Shown in pieces: positions 7,773 through 14,562 of a DNA stretch of 15,051 bases. Below the pieces are notes generated by a model, which saw only the letters and a list, made by a program, of their open reading frames with translations, was not told the origin of the DNA and made no database searches. The DNA is from CAZPMT01 sp964587655 (GTDB taxonomy: Bacteria > Hydrogenedentota > Hydrogenedentia > Hydrogenedentales > SLHB01), in the NCBI GenBank assembly GCA_964587655.1, contig CAZPMT010000138.1, positions 1 to 15,051 on the forward strand. Direction: 5' to 3'. A program made the translations under genes and the position numbers. Position 1 is the stretch's first letter, and the number at the start of each line of letters is the position of its first letter.

Positions 7773-10553
7773 TTCCTTATGGTAACCGGCGTCTTCTCCC
7801 CAGCCGGTCTTTGTCGGCTCGATGTAGATCTCTTCCGGGATCTCCATACGCGGATCGCTGGGATCTTCGAGATGCACGTCCAACGGATGCGCCAGCCGCC
7901 CCTGCCACGATTCGAGCTTCTCGAAGCGATCCTTGTCCCTCGTGCCCAACTCGAACGGCAAGTATCCCCATTCCTCGACGAACACGCTGCCCGCCGGGAT
8001 GTTCACGAGCTGTTGCGGGTTGCGGCTTCCATACGGATAGGCCAAAGACCGTGTCCAGTAAATCCAAGGTCCGGTAGTGACGTACATGTACGGATTCAAG
8101 GTTCTCAGCTTGCCCGATAGGCTGCTGTTCATGTAACCCATCTGGATGCCGCCGTAACCGCAGCCCTTCTCGCGGTCAAAGAAGGCTATCCACGGCGTCG
8201 TGTCGGCCATTGTCCACTCGGTCAAGTCAGGCGCGGAGATGATGTGCCGCGTCTCGATCCGTTTCCGCTCAGGATCCAGCCAAGCCACTTCGCTGAAGGC
8301 CTCACGCGCAAATACTACTTCCGCATTTCGCAGCGCCTGCGCCGCGACATCATATCGGACCTGCATCGTGGAACGCATCACGAAATACGGCACGCCCGCG
8401 TAGAACTCGAATTCCATGGACGTCGTGACCTCCGGCATCAGCGGCATTTGACCCCAACGCCTGGTCCGGAATACGACGGGCCCCTTAGTCTCTTCATACT
8501 CATAGTCGTACTTGCCCGGTTCCCAGTCCGAGACGTGCACCCAGGCGCGCGGCGGCGCGTAGACGTCGGGATTCCACTGGATCGCGCCGTTCGTCTCCTT
8601 CTTGTGCACGAACATGTGTTGCGGCTTCGACTTTAGCGTAACCTCGTCCAGCATGCCGCTCAGGTCGTGCAGTTTGAGAAGGTATACACTGTTTTCCACG
8701 GTTTCGCCCGGCGCTTTTCCGGCCACCTGCAAGTCGGTCGGGTAGTTGGGCGGGGGCGCGTCCGGATTACCGTAGAAGATCAGATAGATGCTGCTCGCAT
8801 TCGCATCCACGTCTGCCGGAAACGCCACCGTCACGGAATCGGTTGGCAGGAACGTCGCGGGTTTCTGCTTGCCGTGCTCGTCGTACATCGGGGCTTCCTT
8901 GCCGGTGAAGTGGTCGTAATCGACCACCTGGCTGGGTACCTCGCGATGCTGCTTCCCGCGCCAATCGTACTGGACAACCCTTATCTCCCGGCTCGGGTCC
9001 GCGAGGGTGTCCGGATAGACCAGCATCGTAACCTGCGCCGGCTCGCCGGCCCGTTTGAGGCCCGCGGTCTCACTGAGAACCGCGCTCTGATAATGTTTCC
9101 ATGCCGGGTCCCAGTATCCGCCGGTCTGCGGGGCCGTACCCTTCACGGCTCCCGTGTACGTCTCGCCGGTCTTTCCGCCAAGACTGATCGTGACACCAAT
9201 CGTGCACGCCTCTCCGTTGCGCCAATCAGCGCGCCCGATCAAAGTCGGTTCTTCGAAGCTCCGCTCCGGGCGCGTGCTCTTGAGGGCCTGAGCAATGGTC
9301 AAACGCCGCTTGTTGCGCGGTTTATCGGGTTCCATCACTTCGCTCTTGTCCACCAGCAGGTAGTTGCGTTCGAGTCGGCCATTCACCGCAAGATTGTGGA
9401 CGTACACCGGAGATTTCGCCGGAAGGTTCAGCTTCAGGGCAAAATGGTAGAAAGGAACGGCCACAGTCGGTGTACGGAATTCGAGTGCACCGACGTTCAG
9501 CGGCTTCGCTCCCAACGCCGCCCCCAGCATCACCGTGTCCCCGGTTTCCTTCGACTTCTGCGCGGCGTCCCACAGAGCCAGATAATCTTCCATGACATGT
9601 GCGGGCACGCCCTTGTTCTTGCCACGCACGTAATCGAAGAAGTAGCTCAGCATATTGATCGCCGATGGGCGCGAATCCGCGTTCTGATAATCGACCTTCA
9701 AGGTCTTGCCTTCGCATTCGACTTGAAGCGTGAACGGCGCGTCCGGTGAGCCGGGAACCAGCTCGCCTGCGAGGCCATCGTCAAACGACACAATGGTTTT
9801 TGGTTTTGCGGCGGCGTCATAGTAGACACTTACCGGCCTCCTGTTTTCCGCCATCGAGATCAGATGTGCGATAGGATGGATATCCCCCGCGATGTTCTCC
9901 CCGCTCCAGCCCATACTCACGACCTTCGTCGGTTTGCAGCCCGCGAGTTGCCCCTTGAGATCCTTGGCCGGTTTACCCAGCCAAAGCAGCGACGAAGAAT
10001 CCAGACGAACGCCCCCATCTTCCGCCATTTGGATGAACTTTCGCGCCTGGTCCGCGTTGGAAGCAAGATACTTATCAACGAAAGTTGGTTTCCCGGCGGC
10101 AATGCATTGCGGAACCAGTTCGTCTTTCTCCGGCCCGTTTGCGCTGGTGCTGACCAAGAACACGCAGTTGCAGTTTGCGAACAACTCGGCCGGCGTCTTG
10201 CACAAAACGACGGACGACGGATCCCCCATGCTCGCGATAAGCTTGCCGGCCGGCTCGGGACCAGCGTGACAGTAAACCGCCGTGATGCGCACACCCTCCC
10301 ATTTCGGCCACGGAGGCGAATACTGATCCGAGAAGGCGAGGTCGTAACCAATTCCCGTCAAGAATCCCGTTTCCTTGGTCTTCTCGACCGAGAGTCCCAA
10401 GCCGCCGAACATAAAACAGTGACTCTCCTCGTTGGTGGTGAGGATGACCCCCAGGTTGATGTCATGCAGCGGCGCGGCGGCGAAACAGACGCCCGCGGCC
10501 AATACAACCCACGCCAGGAACAACACTGCCAGCTTAAGGTTCTTGCGCTTCAT
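7770..10553 (-). CDS. Exported fusion: Gfo/Idh/MocA-like oxidoreductase domain plus large uncharacterised domain
   Basis: A 927-residue protein. The start at ATG 10553 has AGGGAGG eight bases upstream and opens the Sec signal MKRKNLKLAVLFLAWVVLAA (cleavage near residue 26). Residues about 30-345 look like a divergent Gfo/Idh/MocA protein: DINLGVIL (31-38), VRITAVYCHAG (88-98), KPTFVDKYLA (155-164, where the usual EKP is replaced by VDKY) and GDIHPIAHLISM (223-234). The glycine-rich cofactor loop is not recognisable, so redox activity is uncertain. Residues about 350-480 form a linker or beta domain. Residues about 485-927 are homologous to the next gene's product. It heads a two-gene minus-strand set and is divergent from the GH29 gene. 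I know no name for this architecture; the split into two modules is supported by the free-standing paralogue. Confidence 0.85.
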   Translation of the reverse strand: MKRKNLKLAVLFLAWVVLAAGVCFAAAPLHDINLGVILTTNEESHCFMFGGLGLSVEKTKETGFLTGIGYDLAFSDQYSPPWPKWEGVRITAVYCHAGPEPAGKLIASMGDPSSVVLCKTPAELFANCNCVFLVSTSANGPEKDELVPQCIAAGKPTFVDKYLASNADQARKFIQMAEDGGVRLDSSSLLWLGKPAKDLKGQLAGCKPTKVVSMGWSGENIAGDIHPIAHLISMAENRRPVSVYYDAAAKPKTIVSFDDGLAGELVPGSPDAPFTLQVECEGKTLKVDYQNADSRPSAINMLSYFFDYVRGKNKGVPAHVMEDYLALWDAAQKSKETGDTVMLGAALGAKPLNVGALEFRTPTVAVPFYHFALKLNLPAKSPVYVHNLAVNGRLERNYLLVDKSEVMEPDKPRNKRRLTIAQALKSTRPERSFEEPTLIGRADWRNGEACTIGVTISLGGKTGETYTGAVKGTAPQTGGYWDPAWKHYQSAVLSETAGLKRAGEPAQVTMLVYPDTLADPSREIRVVQYDWRGKQHREVPSQVVDYDHFTGKEAPMYDEHGKQKPATFLPTDSVTVAFPADVDANASSIYLIFYGNPDAPPPNYPTDLQVAGKAPGETVENSVYLLKLHDLSGMLDEVTLKSKPQHMFVHKKETNGAIQWNPDVYAPPRAWVHVSDWEPGKYDYEYEETKGPVVFRTRRWGQMPLMPEVTTSMEFEFYAGVPYFVMRSTMQVRYDVAAQALRNAEVVFAREAFSEVAWLDPERKRIETRHIISAPDLTEWTMADTTPWIAFFDREKGCGYGGIQMGYMNSSLSGKLRTLNPYMYVTTGPWIYWTRSLAYPYGSRNPQQLVNIPAGSVFVEEWGYLPFELGTRDKDRFEKLESWQGRLAHPLDVHLEDPSDPRMEIPEEIYIEPTKTGWGEDAGYHKE

Positions 10554-10561
10554 CGCCTTTT

Positions 10562-10568
10562 CCTCCCT
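10562..10568 (-). promoter_or_regulatory. Ribosome binding site that decides the start at 10553
   Basis: AGGGAGG on the minus strand ends eight bases before ATG 10553, directly ahead of a clear signal peptide. The upstream in-frame ATG at 10655 lacks this support and lies inside the candidate operator/promoter region. Confidence 0.7.
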
Positions 10569-10613
10569 TTGCTCGAATGCGGCCCAATAAGCCCTTAGAG
10601 TAACCTTGAAAGC

Positions 10614-10642
10614 ATTATGGACAATCCGCGAGACAACTGCAA
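10614..10642 (-). promoter_or_regulatory. Candidate promoter of the fusion-protein operon
   Basis: On the minus strand TTGCAG (10642-10637) and CATAAT (10619-10614, five of six to consensus) are 17 bases apart. They lie about 60 bases upstream of the chosen start. Confidence 0.4.
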
Positions 10643-10656
10643 TATCACGAAACACT

Positions 10657-10677
10657 CTTCAGGGCCGGCCCCTGAAG
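10657..10677. promoter_or_regulatory. Candidate operator: inverted repeat between two divergent promoters
   Basis: CTTCAGGG (10657-10664) and CCCTGAAG (10670-10677) form perfect 8-base arms around CCGGC. The element lies 14 bases outside the minus-strand -35 candidate and 9 bases from the plus-strand -35 position. That is a natural place for a dimeric regulator controlling both the fusion-protein operon and the GH29 gene. No regulator gene is in the window. It could instead be another small palindromic repeat. Confidence 0.45.
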
Positions 10678-10686
10678 CTACTACGG

Positions 10687-10715
10687 TGCAAACAACCCGA
10701 TGAACGCCTTATAAT
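10687..10715 (+). promoter_or_regulatory. Candidate promoter of the GH29 gene
   Basis: A perfect TATAAT (10710-10715) stands out in GC-rich surroundings. The matching -35 position (10687-10692, TGCAAA, 17-base spacer) is weak, which would suit an activated or regulated promoter. The expected leader is about 35 bases. Confidence 0.45.
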
Positions 10716-10756
10716 GGCCGCGTTGATTTCGCGGATCAAACTGCGATGGAGGGACA

Positions 10757-12067
10757 ATGAAACGCCGTACTGTTTCATGCATCGCCGCGCTGGCGCTGCT
10801 CGGCATACAAGCAGGAAGCGCGATGGCCTTGGCTAAGCCGACTCCGGAACAAGCCGTTTGGCAGGACGGGGAACTGGAAATGTTCCTGTGTCTTGACCCG
10901 TGCACTTGGCAGGACATCGGGTACGACAACCACTCGACGCCGCTCGATCGGATCAACCCGGAGAAGCTCGACACGGACCAGTGGGCGCGCGTGGCGCGGT
11001 CCATGGGCGCGAAACTGATCCTGTTTGTCGCGAAGCACACCGGCGGCTTCTGCTGGTGGCAGACCGAGACATCCGCCTATGGCGTGAAAGAGACCCCGTG
11101 GCGCGACGGCAAGGGCGACGTGATGAAGGACCTGTCGGAGTCATGCCGGAAAGTCGGCCTCAAGCTGGGCGTGTATCTATCCCCGCGCGATGACAAGTTC
11201 GGCGCGAAAGGCGGCGGCAAGTGCGCCACCTCGGAAGCTCAGGAGGCGTACAACAAGGTCTACCGCCAGCAACTCACCGAACTGCTCACGCGCTACGGCG
11301 AGATCAGCGAAGTCTGGTACGACGGCGGACTCGTCATCGAGGTCGGCGACCTCCTGAAGCAGCACGTTCCCAAGGCCATGATTTTCCAGGGCAAGTACGC
11401 CACGATCCGCTGGGTGGGCAACGAGGAAGGTTACACGCCGTATCCCGCATGGAATGCCGTATCCGAGGAAGCCCGGTTGCGCGGTTCCACCGCGGCCGAT
11501 GGCGATCCCAACGGAGAGACGTGGCTGCCGATTGAAGTGGACACCGTGAACGTATCGCCCCATTTCTGGTTCTGGAACAAGAAGCCCGCGCGAAAGCTCC
11601 GCGCACTCGACGAACTGATGGACTGCTATTACCGTTCCGTCGGCTACGGGGCCGTCCTGCTCCTCAATCAGACTCCCGATACCAGCGGCCTCATCCCTGA
11701 AGCCGATGCCCGGCGCGCGGCCGAGTTCGGCGCGGAAATTCAGCGGCGTTTTGGCCAGAGTCTCGCCGAAACCGAGGGCAAGGGCGAAACCGTGGAGTTG
11801 ACCTTGCCCAAGCCGATGACCATCGACCACGCCATCACTATGGAAGACATTCGCGAGGGCGAGCGCGTCCGCGAATATGTGATCGAAGGAATGTCTGGCG
11901 GCGCATGGAAAGAACTTTGCCGCGGGACCGCCATCGGCCACAAGAAGATCGACCGGTTCGCTCCCGTCGAAGTCTCGAGCATCCGCCTCCGCTGCACCCA
12001 GTCCGCTGAGGAACCCCTCATCCGCAAGCTGGCCGTCTACAACGTCTCCGCCACCGGAACAAAATAG
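10757..12067 (+). CDS. Secreted GH29 alpha-L-fucosidase-like glycoside hydrolase
   Basis: A 436-residue protein. The signal peptide spans residues 1-25 (cleavage near SAMA). GGAGGG stands four bases before ATG. The catalytic barrel shows the GH29 series: KLDTDQWARVARSMGAKLIL (70-89), AKHTGGFCWW (92-101), YGVKETPWRDGKGDVMKDL (108-126), LKLGVYLSPRD (135-145) and VWYDGG (186-191), with D189 as the predicted nucleophile. Residues from about 340 form a beta domain as in other family members. It is odd in two places: the usual HHDGF is HTGGF (94-98), and the early HFG/HWG histidine motif is replaced by FLCLDP (43-48). The overall pattern is nearer to the alpha-1,3/4-specific branch than to the broad one, but the altered substrate pocket makes fucose itself uncertain. 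Divergent from the fusion-protein operon. Confidence 0.9.
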   Translation: MKRRTVSCIAALALLGIQAGSAMALAKPTPEQAVWQDGELEMFLCLDPCTWQDIGYDNHSTPLDRINPEKLDTDQWARVARSMGAKLILFVAKHTGGFCWWQTETSAYGVKETPWRDGKGDVMKDLSESCRKVGLKLGVYLSPRDDKFGAKGGGKCATSEAQEAYNKVYRQQLTELLTRYGEISEVWYDGGLVIEVGDLLKQHVPKAMIFQGKYATIRWVGNEEGYTPYPAWNAVSEEARLRGSTAADGDPNGETWLPIEVDTVNVSPHFWFWNKKPARKLRALDELMDCYYRSVGYGAVLLLNQTPDTSGLIPEADARRAAEFGAEIQRRFGQSLAETEGKGETVELTLPKPMTIDHAITMEDIREGERVREYVIEGMSGGAWKELCRGTAIGHKKIDRFAPVEVSSIRLRCTQSAEEPLIRKLAVYNVSATGTK

Positions 12068-12104
12068 CCTCAACTGCGACGCCTCGGTAGCGAGTAAGCG
12101 GTTA

Positions 12105-12128
12105 GACAAGGGGTTGCAACCCCTTGTC
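12105..12128. repeat. Perfect 24-base palindrome between GH29 and transporter genes
   Basis: gacaaggggttg and its exact reverse complement abut with no loop base. It stands 38 bases after the GH29 stop, so it may act as a terminator-like hairpin, though no T-run follows. Its GGGTTGCAACCC centre matches the type seen at 3050..3076 and 6148..6250, with different outer arms. Confidence 0.75.
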
Positions 12129-12190
12129 GTTCGCGAGTTGCGAGGTAGGAACCAAGAAGGACGAACGTCTTCGCGCCATCGCCCCTGTGT

Positions 12191-12219
12191 TTGGTTTTCT
12201 ATTTCGGCGACGGTATCCT
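12191..12219 (+). promoter_or_regulatory. Candidate promoter of the MFS transporter gene
   Basis: TTGGTT (12191-12196) and TATCCT (12214-12219) are 17 bases apart, a modest sigma70-type match, about 36 bases before the ATG. A separate promoter here would fit the palindrome that divides this gene from the GH29 gene. Confidence 0.35.
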
Positions 12220-12255
12220 ATGGCGTCTCGCGAATCGGCTTGAGGTGAGATCGAG

Positions 12256-13854
12256 ATGACTGTGCTCAGCGCGTTCATCAGCCCCGCGGTCAGGTTCTTC
12301 AAGACCGCGCCGGACCGGCCCGTACTCCCGGACGGCAATCAAGTCAGACGCCTCTACGAGACGAAGCGCCTGACGGTCTTCCTTTCACTGCTGTTCGGCT
12401 ACAGCTTCTTCTACGTATGCCGGTCGACTTTCTCCGTCATAAAGAAGCCGATGCTGGATGAAGGAATCCTGAACGCCGATCAAATGGGCGTAATCGGCTC
12501 GGCGCTCTTCTTCACATACGCCATAGGCAAGCTCGTCAACGGCTTCCTCGCCGACCGCAGCAACATCGCGCGGATCGTCGCAACGGGCCTCCTGGGTTCC
12601 GCCGTCATCATCTTCCTGTTCGGGTTCACCCGCATCTATCTTGTCTTCGTCATACTCTGGGGACTCAACGGATGGTTTCAATCGATGGGCGCGTCGCCCT
12701 GCGGCGCGTCGCTCTCGCAATGGTTCAGCAATCGCGAGCGCGGCACACGCTATGGGATCTGGAGCACGGCGCACAGCATCGGCGAAGGACTCTCCTTTCT
12801 GCTGACCGCCACCCTCGTCGCTTACTTCAGTTGGCGTTGGGGAATGTGGAGCATTGGACTGTTCTGCATTTTCATCGCGCTCGTAATGTACCGCACGCTT
12901 GGCGACCGGCCCCAGACATACGGTTTGCCATCCATCGCCGACTATAAGAACGACCACGCGGCGGACCCAGCCGAGGCGAGGATCTCCGTTCGGAGGGCGC
13001 AACTCGAAGTCCTGAAAAACCCATACGTATGGGTCCTCGGCATGTCGTCCGTCTGCATGTACATCAGCCGCTACGGAATAAACAACTGGGGAATGCTATA
13101 TCTCCAGGAAGCCAAGTCCTACACGCTCATTTCGGCGGGCCAGATCTTCCTCTGCATGAAGATCATGGAAACCATCGGCACCGCATGTTGCGGACTCATC
13201 TCGGACACCTTCTTCGCGTCCCGCCGGAACGTCACAACGCTCATCTACGGCATAGTCCAGGTAACAGGACTCATCATCCTGTTCCTCGCCCCATCAACCT
13301 ACGTTGGGGGGATCGACCGGTCAATGGCGGCCCATCTCAGCGGCGGCGCTCCGGGAACCCAACTCGCACAAGCACTCAGCGACAAAGGGATCACCCTGCC
13401 CAAAGATACCGTCGTCTCATCCAAGACCGTCGGCGACAAGACATCGTGGACGCTCAGTCCCAACGCGTGGTATCTATCATGGCAAGGCTATCGCATTGCC
13501 GACACGGGGACCCAACTCTCCATATCCCGCAAATACGGAATCTGGCACCTCGTCGGAGTCTCATGCTTCGGCTTCGGACTCGGCGGCCTGTTAGCATTCA
13601 TCGGCGGCCTGATCGCCATTGACATCTGCTCCAAGAAGGCCAGCGGCGCCGCCATGGGGGTTGTCGGAATGTTCAGCTACCTCGGCGCCTCACTACAAGA
13701 TCGTGTAAGCGGACACCTCATCGAGACCGGCAAGATGGTCGTCAACAACGAAACCGTCCACGACTTCACCACAGCCTACCTCGTCTGGCTGGCCGCCGCG
13801 ATCCTATCCGTCCTGATCTCCTGCACCCTCTGGAACGTCAGGCAGAAGGAATAG
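12256..13854 (+). CDS. MFS transporter of the organophosphate:phosphate antiporter (GlpT/UhpT/UhpC) type
   Basis: A 532-residue inner-membrane protein with about 12 hydrophobic segments. AGGTGA lies seven bases before ATG. FFYVCRSTFSVIKKPML (51-67) matches the GlpT/UhpT segment that carries the phosphate-binding arginine (R56 here). YISRYGINNWGMLYL (269-283) carries the second (R272). WGLNGWFQSMGASPCGASLS (135-154) is another family signature. Known members exchange glycerol-3-phosphate or hexose phosphates for phosphate; UhpC is a sensor. Residues about 347-428 are an extra hydrophilic loop of about 80 residues between two hydrophobic segments, predicted outside the membrane, that accounts for much of the length excess over GlpT (about 450). 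It probably imports a phosphorylated or acidic sugar product of this locus; the substrate is not readable. Confidence 0.9.
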   Translation: MTVLSAFISPAVRFFKTAPDRPVLPDGNQVRRLYETKRLTVFLSLLFGYSFFYVCRSTFSVIKKPMLDEGILNADQMGVIGSALFFTYAIGKLVNGFLADRSNIARIVATGLLGSAVIIFLFGFTRIYLVFVILWGLNGWFQSMGASPCGASLSQWFSNRERGTRYGIWSTAHSIGEGLSFLLTATLVAYFSWRWGMWSIGLFCIFIALVMYRTLGDRPQTYGLPSIADYKNDHAADPAEARISVRRAQLEVLKNPYVWVLGMSSVCMYISRYGINNWGMLYLQEAKSYTLISAGQIFLCMKIMETIGTACCGLISDTFFASRRNVTTLIYGIVQVTGLIILFLAPSTYVGGIDRSMAAHLSGGAPGTQLAQALSDKGITLPKDTVVSSKTVGDKTSWTLSPNAWYLSWQGYRIADTGTQLSISRKYGIWHLVGVSCFGFGLGGLLAFIGGLIAIDICSKKASGAAMGVVGMFSYLGASLQDRVSGHLIETGKMVVNNETVHDFTTAYLVWLAAAILSVLISCTLWNVRQKE

Positions 13855-13935
13855 CGGATGATCAAGATCCAAAGCACTATCCGCCATGATTGCGTCCCCG
13901 GAATTCCTTTGTTGTCTTTCGGCCCATGTGAACTG

Positions 13936-13964
13936 TTGCCGCGCGAGACCGCAAGGTCTATAAT
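13936..13964 (+). promoter_or_regulatory. Promoter of the antitoxin gene
   Basis: TTGCCG (13936-13941) and a perfect TATAAT (13959-13964) are exactly 17 bases apart, with ATG 32 bases beyond. It is the best sigma70-like pair I found in the window. Confidence 0.55.
13946..13959. promoter_or_regulatory. Candidate autoregulatory operator of the antitoxin gene
   Basis: AGACC and GGTCT form 5-base arms around GCAA, lying between the -35 and -10 hexamers and touching the -10. Antitoxins commonly repress their own promoter from such a site. The arms are short, so chance is possible. Confidence 0.3.
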
Positions 13965-13996
13965 CCACACCGATCAACTAGAGGGCGTGAAGAAAC

Positions 13997-14230
13997 ATGG
14001 GTCATACCAAAATTGAGACCCTTCTCGGTCAAGCGTTGCGTATGTCCGAAGAAGAGCGAGCAGAGATCGCCGAGAAACTCATCGCTAGTCTTGAGGATTC
14101 ACCCGACATTGACGTCGAGCAGGCCTGGCAAGAAGAGGTGCGTCGCCGCATTAGCGACCTCGAAAGCGGCAACGCGGTCTCTATTCCATGGGAGGAAGTC
14201 CGCCGTCGCCTGCGTAACAAGGCTCGTTGA
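13997..14230 (+). CDS. Addiction module antitoxin (Unstab_antitox / TIGR02574-like)
   Basis: A 77-residue acidic helical protein. The N-terminal helix LSxxERAEIAEKLIASLED-type segment (residues 16-33, here MSEEERAEIAEKLIASLE) and the C-terminal EEVRRRISDLESGNA (46-60) followed by IPWEEVRRRLR (63-73) are the usual signature of this antitoxin family, which partners RelE/ParE-type toxins. A GAGGG motif lies 11 bases before ATG, with a purine run between. The stop TGA overlaps the ATG of the toxin remnant by one base, the normal translationally coupled arrangement. The partner toxin is damaged, so this may be an orphan antitoxin. A minus-strand reading frame from the DUF4926 gene runs antisense across most of it. 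Confidence 0.88.
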   Translation: MGHTKIETLLGQALRMSEEERAEIAEKLIASLEDSPDIDVEQAWQEEVRRRISDLESGNAVSIPWEEVRRRLRNKAR

Positions 14231-14544
14231 TGCGTGTCGTTCTCCACTTCAAAGCGTCCACCGAACTCGAGAATGCGTTTGACTGGTACGAGGCCAAGGC
14301 GCTCACGTCCGCCCCGGCGTCCCCCTACTTCGCGGGCGTGGGTGATTTCGCGCTTGCCGACGGGGCGGACCTCGGGGGCTTCCAAAGTCACCACTGCGGC
14401 GGTCTTCCCGTCCAGGGTGGTGAACTCCACTTCATAGGCCAAGCCATCGCGGTAAACGTGCACCACCGCGCCCACGTCGCCAGCTTCAAGTCCTTCGGCA
14501 GGCACCGCCACATTCAGCACGATTCGTTCGTGTTCCTTAAGCAT
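14029..14544 (-). CDS. DUF4926 domain protein, 3' end lost and reading on to a distant stop
   Basis: A 171-residue frame. The first 75 residues are a complete DUF4926 domain: MLKEHERIVLNVAVPAEGLE (1-20), AGDVGAVVHVYRDGLAYEVE (21-40), then TLDGKTAAVVTLEAPEVRPV (43-62). AAGG stands six bases before ATG. Proteins of this family are about 70-80 residues, and the conserved part ends near 14320. Beyond that the frame runs antisense through the toxin remnant and most of the antitoxin gene, an arginine-rich tail of no family. I infer that the native stop was removed by the deletion that also truncated the toxin. DUF4926 genes are small SH3-like or beta-barrel proteins of unknown role, often beside toxin-antitoxin-like genes. 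The domain call is fairly firm; whether the long product is made is doubtful. Confidence 0.7.
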   Translation of the reverse strand: MLKEHERIVLNVAVPAEGLEAGDVGAVVHVYRDGLAYEVEFTTLDGKTAAVVTLEAPEVRPVGKREITHAREVGGRRGGRERLGLVPVKRILEFGGRFEVENDTHQRALLRRRRRTSSHGIETALPLSRSLMRRRTSSCQACSTSMSGESSRLAMSFSAISARSSSDIRNA

Positions 14545-14562
14545 AAGTTACCTTTCATCTGA
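14230..14562 (+). pseudogene. RelE/ParE-type toxin, truncated after about 24 codons
   Basis: From ATG 14230, MRVVLHFKASTELENAFDWY (1-20) followed by EAK matches the N-terminus of ParE/RelE toxins (beta strand, then the A-x-x-E-L helix ending in WYE). After about residue 24 the sequence stops resembling the family and is instead the antisense of the DUF4926 gene. The frame happens to stay open to 14562, giving 111 residues, close to normal toxin length, but the catalytic C-terminal strands are absent. The start overlaps the antitoxin stop (TGATG). I expect no toxin activity. Confidence 0.75.

Noticed and set aside
7720..7773. ATG at 7773 overlapping the upstream stop as ATGA
   Set aside because: The overlap looks like translational coupling, but the added residues are the 9-bp repeats, which put a charged stretch ahead of the signal peptide; GTG 7719 has the better Shine-Dalgarno.
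8667..9749. Plus-strand frame of 360 codons
   Set aside because: Antisense to the 927-residue fusion gene, whose protein shows domain motifs through this stretch.
10554..10655. ATG at 10655 as start of the fusion protein
   Set aside because: It adds 34 residues before a good Sec signal and runs through the likely promoter; AGGGAGG supports ATG 10553.
11177..12109. Minus-strand frame of 310 codons
   Set aside because: Antisense to the GH29 gene; produced by GC-biased third positions.
12385..13002. Minus-strand frame of 205 codons
   Set aside because: Antisense to the MFS transporter; charged low-complexity product without motifs.
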